From Brasenia schreberi (taxonomy: Eukaryota; Streptophyta; Magnoliopsida; Nymphaeales; Cabombaceae), in the NCBI GenBank assembly GCA_036023115.1, contig JAYKKT010000089.1:17788501-17852500 (forward strand): DNA of 64,000 nt, read 5' to 3'. A model generated the notes under the pieces. That model worked only from the letters and a program-made list of their open reading frames with translations. It had not been told where the DNA came from and made no database searches. Positions within the stretch are counted from its first letter, which is position 1, and the number at the start of each line of letters is the position of its first letter. Positions 21,446 to 33,600 of the stretch are shown in pieces. The translations under genes were made by a program, and so were the position numbers.

Positions 21446-24400
21446 TGTAGACACAGAAAATTTCCGCTCCTGGTTCTTAGGCCTGAAGCGAACCTTTTCG
21501 TGTGCCTAAGTCCTAATTAAGCAAAAGTGCATGCCAGCTAGCTTACTTAAGCTAGCGAAGAGAAAATTTTTAAACCTGACTCCTAACGTGGTGACTGTGA
21601 GCAAGCAAGCTCTTTTCGTCGTAGACCTTCTTGCACCGATGTGCAAGGGTCAGTCTGTACGCTTTAAAAATCGAGTTTTGGAGTATAAGAACCTACGAAA
21701 ACGTGTTTGAGGTGTTTGATTCGGGTTGTTTTTGTATGATTTTCAGATTTTATTTCACGTGGATTTGCATGTGCCTAAGTCTTTCTTTTATCCCTTTTCG
21801 GGCCGACTAGGTGTGTGTTATGAACACGTAACCTAAGTGTGGCAACTTTGAGCGGGAGTATGGGGTTTGCTTTGATGCAATATGCGTCCTAACTCGTGGT
21901 ATGGGGTATATGCAATGCAAACTCACGCAACTCCAAAGGGAAAACCCGAATTTAAAAGACAATGCCGAAGGGAAATGACTTGTAATGTAAATTGCCGAAG
22001 GGAAATTGCGGAAGGGAAATTGCAAAAGGGAAATATGGCTATATCTTAATAGCGGAAAGGCTCAATAGTGCAAGTGTGTGCCGTGTATATATGTAAAGAC
22101 TATGCACACTGCTGAACCTTAAAACCCAAATCTTAAAGACATAGCCGAAAGGGAAATACTTATAATATATATGGGCCCGAAGGTCACCAACGTGTTGCGT
22201 GGGTGTTGTGTGTATATTGAAAGACAACTCACATGACTTAAATGAAACCCAAATATAAATTGCAATATGGCCTTAACTAAGGTCTTGGGAGTAAGAGCGA
22301 AAGCTCAATGTGTGTGAATGCGAGAATTGAAGTACTACACACACGACTTGAAATTAAACCCAAATATAAATTGCAATATAGCCTTAACTAAGGTCTTGGG
22401 AGTAAGAGCGAAAGCTCAATGTGTGTGAGTGTGTAATTGAAATACTACACACATGACATGAAATTAAACCCAAGGAAAGTATAACACGGCCCTTACTTGG
22501 GTCTTGCAAATAAGAGCGAAAGCTCAATGTGTGTGAGTGCGAGAATTGAAAGACAACACACATGACTTAAGCAAAACCCCACGCAACTTAAAGTATATAA
22601 ATAAATTTATATCTTAAGGGCTGATTAGGCCCGTGTGTGTTCAAAATCGTGCACAACTAAGAGCGAGGTAGGCTCAAGTGCACGTGTGTGTGGGTGTGCC
22701 AAGCCACGCTATTACAAGCGGGCGGAGACAATTCTCTGTTATTACAACCCCATATCAAATTTAATTTAACTTAAGCAAGTCTACAAATAAGGACCGAGTT
22801 AGGCACTTACGTATAGCTGGTTCGAAGGTGACTTGCTTGAGTTTGGACTTGGGCGTCGCCTTGGGCTGCAAGAGGGAGCTCTTTGGAATGGCACGACAAA
22901 GGGGTGTGCTCGTCGGGTGACAAGGGAGCGTGGGTGTGGCGCCTTGTGGCTTACCGGCTGGGGGATGTCACGGATGGGAAGGTAGGGTGCTATGGAAGGT
23001 GGAGTTAAGGGGTAGTTAAGAGTGGAGGGGGCAGGTCCTAGGGAGCAAGGTAAGGTGGCTGGGGTGTCACTAAAGGGGAAAGTAGGGCAGTGGGTGGTGT
23101 AATGGGTGTGGTTGAAGGTGGCGGGTAGTTAGGTGGTGGCCGACTGAGTGGAGTAAAAACTAGGCTAAGGTAGGGTGCTATCGGGTGGCTGAGAGTGGAG
23201 GGGGAGTGAAGATAGGGTGAAGTTGGGATTAGGTACTAACCGGATAGGAGAGGAAGGTTGGTGTGTGGAAGGAGGGAAGCCGGGTGGAAGGTGGATGGAG
23301 CTGGCCGGGTAGTTGGTGGCGACGTGGAGTGGAGCAGGCTGGGGGTAGTGGTGGAGTGGAATGAGAGAAGAGAGCAAGGTGAGAGAGGGCTCGGCTGGCC
23401 CAAGTGCTGGCTGGAAAAAGTTGAAAAACCCGCCCACTAGGGGGGGGTTTTATAGGTTTGAAAAGGTCAGTTGGGGCTGGTTTTTAGAGGGTGGTTTAGT
23501 GGTTAGGTGGTGGTGGTGTGGTGATAAGGTGGGCTGGTTTTGAGGGGGGGCCAGATATTTTATTTTAGGTGGTTTGAGGGATATGGTGTGCTAGGTTTTA
23601 GGTGGGGTGGTTTAGTGGTTTAGGGCTTAGCTAGGTGGGTTGGTTTTGGAGTGAGGTTTAGTGAGGTGGGTTAGGTGATTAGGCTAGGATTAGTTTAGGA
23701 TTAAGGGAATTAGGCTAGGTTTAGTGAAGGATTAGGGAGGTGGGTTAGGTGATTAGGCTAGGATTAGGGTAAAGGGCTAGGATTAGGGGTTTTGGCTTAG
23801 GATTGGGTTAGGAAGCTCCCTTTGCATAACCCATAGACTTCATTGCATCATGTTGGTCCAGCCCTAGGTTAGGTTTTGACTCATACAAGCTTAAACCCAC
23901 ACTAATTAGGCTAACCCACATGATTAACCCCAAACTTGACACACAAGTCAAGCTTAATACAATTCCCCTCATGCTTATCCTCCCCATTCTCTCTCATGCC
24001 CATAATCCCACGTGAATTTCAAGTGAGCCCCACCTCCATTTATGAGAAGGTGATGTGGGCCATGGATGTGGATATTGGATTGGATTTTTGAATCCAAATC
24101 CAAATCCAAATCCACACATACGTTTGGATTGGGATCTAGATATATATGGTCTAGATCCAATCCAAACTGAATTCTGACTCCTTCAGGGTATGTTCGAAAC
24201 GAACGGTTTGTGCGGGGTCTGACAGCATCAGTACTCCGTCTGCGTTGGGTCTTCGCCAACATGGTCGTCCGCTTCTGTTTTCACCTTCCGGAGATGATTT
24301 CATATGATTTTTGTTGATAATAGGGACTTGGATGTTCGAGATCCTGGGGGTGGATCCAACACGAGAGTTGCTGTGCCGGGCTCGACATGTGCTCTGGTTC

Positions 24401-24527
24401 CGGGCTCTCTTTAGCTCTTCTGGTCCTGCTTTCATCAGGCCAAGCCGCTTCATGGGGTTTCAAAATGTATTTAAAAGGTTTTTAAAACCATATTATACAT
24501 ATTTTAAAACATATTCAGTTTAAACAT
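21446..24527 (-). mobile_element. Solo LTR, family A, minus strand (major part)
   Basis: Starts TGTAGACACAG and runs through the U5 tail, minisatellite (22230-22560), GGAG hairpin, donor-like ACTTAC (22805-22810), TATA (TTTTATA at 23448-23454 as written) and U3. It is broken at 24527 by element B and resumes at 38191. The whole LTR is about 3.2 kb. Its target duplication is ACCGC on the left (21441-21445) and ACCAC on the right (38326-38330), with one mismatch, implying an old insertion. Confidence 0.92.
24523..24527. repeat. Target site duplication of element B (left), AACAT
   Basis: AACAT here is repeated at 38186-38190 on the other side of element B. The two halves of the host LTR join correctly across one copy (TTTAAACAT then ATGTACAGGG, as at about 5876). 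Confidence 0.95.
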
Positions 24528-27375
24528 TGTAGACACGTAAAATCCTCGTCTCCAGGTTCTTAGGCCTGAAGCGAATCTTTTCGTGCTTACGTCGCTTTAA
24601 AAGGGCGTGCCAGCTAGCTTTCTCAAACTAGCGAAGTAAGTTTTGAAAATATATCTGACTTTTGGGGCGACTGTGGACAAGTGGGTTCTTTTCGTCGCAG
24701 ACTTTCTTGCACCGGCGCGCAAGGGTCAGTTTGTATGCTTAGAAAAAAACTCAATTTTAAACAAACATGACTTTTTTGAAAACTTGAAAGTGTTTTATCG
24801 ATTGGTTTTGTCAAAATTGCAACTTTTGTACATGGGATCTATGCATTCTTATGTCTCTCGGGTTTTAGCCAATTTTGGCGTGTAGTCATGTGCATCTAGT
24901 GCTCGATTTTGGGCAAGTTCTACACGATTTGATCAATCTGGTTCGATGCAAATATGCTCCCTATCTCGAGTGTGATGGATACGTAATGCAAACTCACACA
25001 ACTTGAAGGGAAATCCCGAAATTTAAAGACATAGCAGAAGGGAAATAGCAGAAAGGGAAATATGGCTATATCTTAGATGCGGAAAGAAAATATATAGCTA
25101 TATCTTAAGAGCGAGAAGGCTCAATGTGAGTGAGTGCTTTGAGTGTATAAAGTGAAAGGCAAGTCACACGACTTGAACCTTCAAAACCCAGCTGAAGGGG
25201 AAATACGTATATATATGTAAGAGCGGAAAGGCTCAATGTGAGTGAGTGCTTTGAGTGTATAAAATGAAAGACAACTCACACGACTTGAACCTTAAAACCC
25301 AACTCAATGTATATAAATAGAGCTATATCTTATGGGCTGTTGAGGCCCGTTTGTGTGCAAAGGTGTGCAGATAAGAGCGGAAAGGCTCGAGTGTACGTGT
25401 GTGATTCGTGTTTCAAACCACAATATTACATCTCGGGGGGAGACTACGCTCCATTATTACAACCCCGTATCGAATTTAATTGAACTTGAAACAATGTAAA
25501 AGATCAGATTCGAACACTTACACGTCGTCTGCTTGGGCTTTCTTTGTCAGCGAGATCCGACCTTGGATATAGCTGTTGGATGGACCTCTCACTGCGAACC
25601 GATCCGATGTGTGGAGTTTTTTATCCTAGTTCACGATCTAGGCTATGTCGACACGGAAAGGTCTTATGGTTTTGGGTGGGATTCAAGCAAACTTAAGGCA
25701 AGGTGTAGGGGATCTAAGGCTAGCTCTAAGGTAAAGGGCTTAGGTAGGATTTTAGTCCAAGTCCTAAGGTGAGACTCGACCAACTAGGGTCCAAGTTGGG
25801 TGATGGTTCATGGGTAGTTCTAGGCGAAACACTAAAGGGATGCCCTAAGGGAGTGCTCGGGCAAATGGTGGCCGAGCTAGGTAGGTTTTAGTGGATGGCT
25901 TTGGTAGGATCTAAGGTGGGATCCTAAGGAAAGAGCTCGGCCAGATGGTGGCCGAGCTTGGCTAGTGTTATGTGATTGATCTCGAGTGAGATCCTAAAGG
26001 AGTGACTCGGCCAAATGGTGGCCGAGCTGGGTGGTTCTAGGATTAGTTTAGGCAGGGTTTAGGCCAATGTAAAGGTTTTAGGACTTAGGATCTGGATGGT
26101 GGGTTCAAGTGGGACTCGGCCAACACTTTGGTCGGGCTTAACAAGTTTCAGAAAGGGGAAGCTTTTTAGTAACATTCGGCCAGTGTTTTGGCCGAACTTG
26201 GGGTGGGATTAAGGATGGTTTTAGAGAGTTAGGATTTAGGTGATTAGTGGGGCAGATCTAGGGTGAACTCGGCCAGCCAATGGCCGAGCTTGGAATAGTA
26301 TTAGGTGGGGACGGGCTTGGGTAAAACTAGGTTAGTTTTTAGTGAAGTTCGGCCAGCTCCTTGGCTGGACTTTGTTGGGTTTTCAAAGGTGGTATTGGGT
26401 GGTTTAGAGAGACAAGAAAAGAGACAGTTTAGGTGGGTTCTAGGGACTCACCTTAGCCGTGGTTTGCTTGGTTTCCACGCAGCAAATCATCACAAGAGCT
26501 AGTCCATCCAATGCTGTCGGATCTCCTTGGGCAGCCTCCAAGCTTTGGCGTGAAATGAAGAAGGCAGCCCACAAGAAAAACCCACAATTTCAGCCCACAA
26601 TGGAAAGGCCAAGTCAAGCCACTTTCCTTGACTTGCTTTCCTCTCTCTCTCTCTCTCTCCTACCCAAGCAAAGAGGCGTGAAATTTTTTTGCAGCCCTCG
26701 TGAATTAGCCCCTCACATCCTTTTATAGATTTCTTATGTGGATATGGATCCTGGATTGATTCTAAAATCTGGATCCAATCCAAGTCTTGTTTGGATCTGG
26801 ATCTTGGGTCTGGATCGGGATATTTGGATCCAAATTTGATCCAAATTTTTCTTTTCTTCGGTCCTTCCTGGCGTTTCGAGCCGGACGTCTTGTGCGGGCC
26901 CTGAGTTTATCAACACTCCGTCTTATGCTGGGTTTTTCCCAATTTCATTGTCCAAGCTCCTTTTCACCTTTCCAAACTCTATTTTAACTGATTTTTGTTA
27001 TTTTTGACTTGGATTGTTCATGATTTCAAGGACACTGTTGGCTTGGCCTCCGATGCTTCCAGCTTGAAGTCCATTTGTGGCCTGGGCTCCACTTTTGTCT
27101 TTGAATTTGGCCTTTCATCGGGCTGGGCTTGTTCTTTTGAATTTTCGAACCTTTGTTGCAACTACTTTGGGTTAGGCTTTACCTGTTCATCTGGGCTTTT
27201 GCAAAAATAGGATTTTCATCCATTTTCAAGAATTTATGTTCCGACAGGGTTGGAAAACGGAGGTTTGAAGTATTTGAGTTCCTGGGTTTTCGAAAATTCC
27301 AATTTTGGCTTTCTAAGCTCATTTTCGAACCAGGCATTTGTTTTTGCAAAAATTTTTGGAATTTCGGGTGTTTAC
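24528..27375 (-). mobile_element. Element B 3' LTR
   Basis: 2848 bp, TGTAGACACG to GGTGTTTACA as written. It is shorter than family A LTRs and lacks the large 110-bp array; only two related units with GAGCGGAAAGGCTCAATGTG occur at 25090-25330. CTTTTATA (sense TATAAAAG) is at 26720-26727 and the donor-like ACTTAC at 25516-25521. An array of CTCGGCCA/TGGCCGAG palindromes lies at 25855-26375. No gene is present. Confidence 0.94.
25855..26375. repeat. Array of CTCGGCCA...TGGCCGAG palindromes in B LTR
   Basis: Six to seven imperfect inverted repeats with 8-bp arms and loops of about 3-9 bp, spaced about 60-120 bp: near 25857, 25948, 26007, 26115, 26175, 26270 and 26350. The sequence between palindromes is not conserved. 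The array is present in the other B LTR (36666-37180) and in the solo B LTR (52700-53125). Confidence 0.88.
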
Positions 27376-27390
27376 AGATGCCCCTCTTTG
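27376..27390 (-). other. Polypurine tract, element B
   Basis: In sense, GACAAAGAGGGGCATC abuts the 3' LTR. Only the leading bases differ from the tracts of C and D. Confidence 0.85.
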
Positions 27391-28550
27391 TCATTATCTA
27401 AATTGATTCGGATAATGGCGAAGAAGATAACACCCCTAATTGTTTTCTCCCCGAATTTGATCTTGAGAATATGGGATCGTCCCCATATTTGAGAAAAATA
27501 TTTTCTTTTAAGCCTGATAGGAGGAGATTTTTCGCCAAAAGGGGACTTTCTATGGATCTAGCCCTAAATGAAGATCATGTATGAGGTGCTCATGCGTGGA
27601 TATGCAAAGTGCATGACATGGCTGAGGTGCCAAAAAGGGGCGACCTCCTAGAGACCAGATTATATGGTCGAACTTTTGAGACTTTATGAAAGCCTGCTGC
27701 TCTAAGTGAGTGGGCCTTACGTATGCTCGATGTTCGAGTTTTTGAAATTTGTTTTAAGAGGGAAAACTTTTCTGAACCATCAATCCTAAGGACCTTTAGC
27801 TCCTTGTGTTTGCCTTTACTTGAGTCTCGACATTTGCTAATCTAGCAGAGGTTTTATGAGAAAACAAGCCACATTTCAAAATTTTTACGCCTTACTCAAA
27901 ACGTTGTATTCTCAAACAAGATGAAATTCAAGTAAGTAAATCCTATTTTTACTTTAGGATTCCCTGAAAATGAACCATGTTTCGCTCGGGATAAGTCGTA
28001 GGGATGGGAAAGAAGTACCACGGTCCCTTCTGAAGTGTCCCGTGGTTTGAGGCAAAGAAGGCGGAAAACTGCTCTTTTTGAGCTTTTGGCCTTTTTCTTT
28101 CTTTTTTCCATAGAGGGTCTCCCTTTGGGAGTATTTTTTCTTTAATCCCTCTTTTCCATAGAAGACTCAATTTTTCTTTTTGATTCATTTTTCTTTCTTT
28201 GGGAAAGAGATTTTTGGCGGGGATTTCCCTTTGTTTTGGCCAAGTTTTCCTTTTGGAAGGAGAAGAGAAGAGGGGGGGACTTATCCCAAGGTCATACTCG
28301 ATCCATTCCAGATCAGCCTATTTAGAAATAGCACATACAACTTGCAAGTATCTCGCTATATTGAATTAGGCCTTTCTTTGTAAGAAGAAAGATTTTGAAA
28401 TGTAGCCACGTATTTGGAAGGCTCTGCTTTTTCACAAAATGTCGATTCTCTTATTCGGGGTCACACAACTTACCTTTGATCCTTGGTTTCAAAGTTTCAA
28501 AGTAGTTTTCCCTAAAACATTTTTATAAAAATGGGAATTTAACTCAGACC
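27391..28550 (-). other. 3' spacer of element B (no gene)
   Basis: Homologous to the A-family 3' spacers although the LTRs of A and B have diverged strongly. It includes the purine-rich block (28060-28200 as pyrimidines) and the conserved GGTCGCC...TTGGCACC island. No frame is conserved among copies. Confidence 0.75.
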
Positions 28551-29700
28551 CTATACGTGATATTTTTTCAAATACTGAATATTGATAGGATCTGCTAAAT
28601 TCCTACCTTTGACATTGGTTAACCAATAAGAATTGTTCGTGGTGGTTCCACGTACAACGTAAGGGCCATCCCACTTGGGCCGCCACTTTCCAAGTGGATG
28701 TGGGCCACGATGGTGGATGATTTTCAAAACGAGATCTCCCACCTCAAAGTGGCGAGGTTTCATATGTTTCTCATAATGTCGGGCAATCCTTTGCTGGTAT
28801 GCGTGAGCATGGTCCATAGCAAGGAGTCGCCTCTCATCTAATAGATCTAGTTCGGCCATCCTAGCATGCTGAAGTGTCTCTAGGGGGAGGTCGAGTGCAA
28901 TGGATGTATGAAATGAATGCAGACGTGTATGGATGGGGAGAACGACATTTGTGCCGTAAACCAACTCAAAAGGCGTGGCATTTGTGGGAGTGCGGATGGA
29001 AGTCCTATAAGCCCATAAGGCTTCATCCAGCTTCTCGTGCCATGTTCTACCCTTCTCTAAGGTTTTCTCAACAATGCTGATGAGAGTCTTGTTGGTGGCT
29101 TAAGCTTGGTCGTTGCCTTGAGGGTAGTAAGGCGATGAGAAGTGATGATTTATGCCATACTTGTTGCACAGCTTGACCATCCGCTCGTTTTTAAATGGGG
29201 TGCCATTGTCGGACACAAGATCTCTTGGAATTCCAAATCGAGCCAAGATGTTCTTCCTAATGAAAGCCACCACATGTTGCCCCTGGACATTTGTCAGGGA
29301 GGTGGCTTCGACCCATTTGGAAAAATACTCAGTGGCTGCTAGAATGAACCTGTGTCCGTTTGAGGCTTTTGGAAAGATTGGTCCTACGATATCAAACGCC
29401 CACATGGTGAATGGCCAGGGGCTGACCACGGAATGCAGTGATGATGAGGGGATATGAATGGCGTGACCATGCACTTGACACGGGTGACACTTCCTAACAT
29501 GATCGTGGCAATCCTTTCTCAGGGTAGACCAAAAATAACCCGCTCTAAGTATTTTCATCGCCATCATGTTGGCATTGACATGACCTCCACATTCTCCATC
29601 GTGGAATTCATGCATAACAGTCCTAGCCTCCTCTAGGTCGACGCATCTTAGTAAGATGCCAATAAAACTCTTTTTGTACAGAACCCCACCTAAGATCGTG
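28551..29700 (-). pseudogene. Integrase of element B
   Basis: Contains an HHCC zinc-binding region (HEFHDGECGGH ... CHPC, about 29610-29480), then the rve core with AFDIVGP (first catalytic Asp near 29391) and VSDNGTPF (second Asp near 29208). The next 35 residues lead to a TAA at about 29100, exactly where the catalytic Glu of the DD35E triad should be (GAA in C). The C-terminal part continues in the same sense at 28551-28964 (VYGTN..LPIH, GPHPLGKWRPKWDGPYVV) to a natural stop at 28551. Integrase strand transfer is therefore lost. Confidence 0.93.
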
Positions 29701-29899
29701 TATCGGGTAGAAATTTTTCGGATGAATGCCTTATCTTTAGATGTGGCATCCTCAGTGAATCCCCCATTTTCTAGAAAATTCTTTATGTCATAAAGCCAAG
29801 GTTTTTCATCAGAATCAGGGTTATTTTGGCAAATTTGTAAATCATGTATGGAAGGAGTGGGTGAGTGCCATATTTCAAGGGGTTTGGTTCCCAAAGTGG

Positions 29900-30320
29900 G
29901 ATCGACCCTTAGGGCTGAACCCAAGGATGAGAGGGCATCAGCGACGCCATTATCCTCTCTTCCTACGTGTGTGAGAGTACACGATTGGAACGACTTGACC
30001 AGTCGAGTGGCCAACTCGTGGTATGGAAGCAGTTTTTCATTTCGAACTTGCCAAATTTTTGAAACTTGGTTTATAACAAGGAGTGAATCTACAAAGACCT
30101 CGATGCATGATGCTCCTAGAGTTTTCAAAACTTTTAAACCTTGTATGAGTGCTTCATACTCAGCTATATTGTTGGAACATTCGAAATCTAGGCGAATTGC
30201 TATGGGGATCTCTCCCTTTTCAGGGGATACGAGGATGATCCCGGCACCAGCCCCTCGTTGGTTTCGTGCCCCATCGAAGTGCATCTTCCACACTTGGTTT
30301 TCGAAAGAGTTTGCCAAAAT
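29900..30320 (-). pseudogene. Second (archaeal-type) RNase H of element B
   Basis: KMHFDGARNQRGAGAGI, NNIAEYEALIQGL, EVFVDSLLVINQ and HVGREDNGVADALSSL give the four acidic positions D, E, D, D of an RNase HI fold. This is additional to the RNase H that follows RT. A dual RNase H is the hallmark of the Tat/Ogre lineage. The domain is open in this copy and lies in one frame with the tether and the first part of integrase (30551-29100). Confidence 0.92.
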
Positions 30321-30359
30321 GTGGTTTTGAAAATGGTTTTGTAATATGCCTTCATCAGG

Positions 30360-31160
30360 CATTTCATTGAGTGTGGGATACGCATCTTCTAGGGGGAACT
30401 CAGCCACGTAGTCTGCTAGGGCTTGCCCTTTAATGGAGACCTGGTGATGGTATTTTAAGTCATACTCCATTAGAAGGAGTTGCCATTTGCCCAATCTACC
30501 CGTGAGAATGGGTTTTTCGAATAAGTGTTTGATTGGGTCGAGCTTGGACACTATCCAGATCTCATGATCTAGGAAATAGTGTCAAAATTTCTGGCAAGTC
30601 CAAACTAGGGCCAAGCACGTCTTCTCCATGGCCTAATAATTCCTTTTGTAAGCCAGGAGAGTTTTCGAAAGATAGTATATGGCACATTCCTTGTGAGTGT
30701 CATCCTCATATTGAGCTAACAGAGCTCCCAAGGCAGTCGCATGTACAGAAATGTAAAGTAGAAGAGGTTTTCCTTGCTTTGGAGGGTTTAAAACAGGGGG
30801 ATTAACTAAGTATGCCTTTAACCTTTTAAACGATTTTTGGCACTCGTCATCCCATAAAAATTTTGTACCCTTTCTCAACAACTTGTTGAAGGGTTCACAT
30901 CTAGTTGCCAGGTTTGAGATAAACCTGCGAATGGACTGTAGGTGACCCTGGAGGCTACGAATCTGCGTGAGATTGGAGGGTGGAGCCATGTCTATGATGG
31001 CTCAACACTTAGAGGGGTCAATCTCTATGCCCCTTTGGCTTACCATAAATCCCAAAAGCTTATTAGATTCTACACCGAATACGCACTTTTGAGGGTTTAG
31101 CTTTACATTGTAAAGTCTAAGCCTTTCGAAAATCTTTTGTAAGCATTCGAGATGAGTGCA
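30360..31160 (-). pseudogene. RNase H and connection of element B
   Basis: Contains the connection segment, PPVLNPPKQGKPLLLYISVHATALGA, and the tether with KPILTGRLGKWQLLLMEYDLKYHHQ. Breaks include TAG-type stops near 30632 (YQAMEK region) and 30583 and others upstream near 30990, so RT and RNase H are not in one open frame. Confidence 0.88.
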
Positions 31161-32342
31161 TCAAGTTTTTGACTTAGCCAGGAGATCATCTACATATACC
31201 TCTACGAGCTCATGAATCTGATCATGAAAGATCGAGGTCATAGCTCTCTGGTATGTGGCGCCAGCATTTTTCAAACCAAAGGGCATGACTGTATAGCAGT
31301 ACGTGCCCCATGGGGTCGTGAAAGCGGTCTTAGCCTGATCTCGTGGGCTTAGTTTGATTTGGTTATATCCTGAATAGCCATCCATGAATGAAAACATTTC
31401 ATGATTTGCAGTACTATCGACTATCAAATCAATGTTTGGTAAAGGGAAATTATCTTTTGGTGTGGCTTTATTCAGGTTTCTGAAATCGATGCATATCCGA
31501 ATTTTTCCATTGGTTTTTCGAACAACAACTATATTGGATAACCAATCAGAATACGCAATGGGTTTTATAAATTCAGCTTTTAACAGATCTTCTAAACCCT
31601 CTTTAACTTGTGAATGCACGTTTGGATGTATCTTCCTAAGCTTTTGTTTTACGGGTTTTGCATCTGAATCTAAGGGAAGACGATGCTCTACAACATTCGC
31701 GTCTATACCCAGCATGTCTTCATATGTCCATGCAAATACATCAACCTAGGTTTTCAAAAATGCAATGAATGATGCTCTTTCATGCTCATGCAAACATGCA
31801 CCTACCTTAATGTGTCTGGGCTTTAAATCACTCCCTAAGTTTATCTCTATGAAATCCCCTCCTACTGATTTCGAAGGTTTTTCAAAATCGAGAATTTTAT
31901 GAAATTCAGGGAGCTCAAAAGTAGGATCTTCCTCGAGGGAATCCATTTCCGGGCTTTGATCATTCTCAAGACTTCTAAATCCTAGGGAATTTGGACTTGA
32001 CGCACAGTTTTCGCAAACGCCTGGTTTTTGTTTTGGATTTTCTACCGGTTTTGAAGATTTTGGTCCTCTTATGAAGAGGACTTTCTTTTCGAAATTCTTT
32101 GCTTTTTCAAAACCTTTACCAGGAGCTGCTAAATACAGGATTTTGTTTTTGGTATTTTGCGAATTTTCGATTTTTTTGGATTTTTGTAAGGAAAGAACTT
32201 TGGGAACTATACAAACAACTCCTTTTTCGAGTTTTTGATCTTTTTCAAATGTTTTTGGTTTTTGGGATTTTTTAATTTTTTGAATTTCGAGCTTTTCAAA
32301 TGTTTTTGGGTTTTTGATTGAGGGATCTTTCATCATACCTAT
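31161..32342 (-). pseudogene. Reverse transcriptase of element B
   Basis: Lysine-rich N-terminal linker (32357-31746), then the palm and fingers in 31715-31161: NGKIRICIDFRNLNKATPKDN, FSFMDGYSGYNQIKLSP, MPFGLKNAGATYQRAM and the catalytic YVDD (reverse complement at 31185-31196). A TAG at about 31746 sits in the YLDVFAWTYED region. A TGA at 31161 lies just after LAKSKT, where other copies have CGA (Arg). Confidence 0.92.
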
Positions 32343-33600
32343 AAAGAAAAATGCCACTAGTTAGACTCCGAACAAGAGGTCTAAATCGTAGGTTTCTACT
32401 TGGGTAGGCTCCAGGGCACCCTTGACCCAGGTGGTCATAAGGGGTGGTTCTGGCGGTATTTTGGGTGTATAGCCGATCCCGTGTCGGCTTTGGTTGGCTT
32501 TGGGCAAGATGGGTTCTACAAGACCCTAGTTTTGTGCCCCTAGACTTTTGTGTGGCATATACCCCATGTTCAATAACATGTTCCACGATTTTTTGTTTTT
32601 GGAAAAGTTTTCATATAATTCGTGATCCTAGAACTTGCTATCGTCCATGTTATGCATATAAGGCTTTCTGTCTAGGGGTTTTGGAAATAGTTGACGCTTG
32701 GATTTTCCTGGGATGGTTAATGTTTTGAGTGGGCCAACCTTGGGTGGCCCCTGGATGTATACGACCTTCCTAGGTATATGAAGGGTGAGCTTTGGTGGCT
32801 TGACCATGGTTTGCCCTGAATTGGCCTCGTAGGCCTGGGAACTTGAAAAACATGAGGAATTTTGAATCCCTTGAAGCTGTGGATGACTCTCACTTAGGAT
32901 CACAATGACTTGATTTTTAAAAGGGATTTTGACACACCTATGGAAGGTGGATGGCACAACATGCAGGCTGTGTATCCAAGGCCTTCCTAGCAGTAGGTTG
33001 TAGTGGGGGTGGATGTCCAAAACATGGAATACCCCCATGTGAGCTATCCCTCCCGTTTCCATAGGAAGTTCAATGGATCCTAAAGGTCTAGACGCATTTC
33101 CATCGTATCCAGTGATCACGATGGGGCTTGGACTCATGGAAGTCAAGGTGACTCCAATCTGGTATGCTATGTGAAGCGGAAGGATGTTGAGCTCTTCTCC
33201 TCCGTCAACTAGGCACCTATCCAGAGAGTGGTGATTCAATACCATCTCGATGTGTAGGGCCTGATTATGGGATTCGTAGGGTCTTTCGAGATCCTCTTCC
33301 AAAAACATGATAGGTGTTTTTGCACCTATGGACGCCACTTGATTGGACAAGGATTCTGGGGTTATGTCTGAACTAACTTTTGCTCTTTCTAGGATTTTCT
33401 CTAACACGAGTCTATGCCTAGGCGAGGTTTGTATCAGCTCTAGGATGGACATGTTAATGGGAATCTTTGAAAGATGGTTTTCGAAATTATACAAGTTCAA
33501 AATGACTTTTCCCTTGTCCATTTTGGGCAAAACTCCAGGAATACACGCTTTTGAAGGGTCAGGCACACTGACCACTTTTTTAGCATTTTGCAGATGTGGG
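32343..33600 (-). pseudogene. Aspartic protease region of element B
   Basis: Frame 33749-32628 carries GRIYQPPHL, ILELIQTSPRHRLVLEKI, the active-site region VDGGEELNILPLH and LLGRPWIH. It ends with a TAG after NMDDSKF at 32628, at the same place as in element E. The coding-like tail (LNMGYMPHKSLGAQN..., EPPLMTTWVKGALEP) continues in frame beyond the TAG, with one further TAG, to a TAA near 32362 just before the splice-acceptor-like site. Confidence 0.9.

Noticed and set aside
24528..27375. Element B LTR as an inserted family A LTR variant
   Set aside because: Outside the shared landmarks it differs in U3 and leader, contains the palindrome array and lacks the C-run after TATA, so it is a separate family.
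27391..28550. env-like gene after integrase
   Set aside because: Frames are short and differ between the three copies; no signal peptide or membrane segment is shared.
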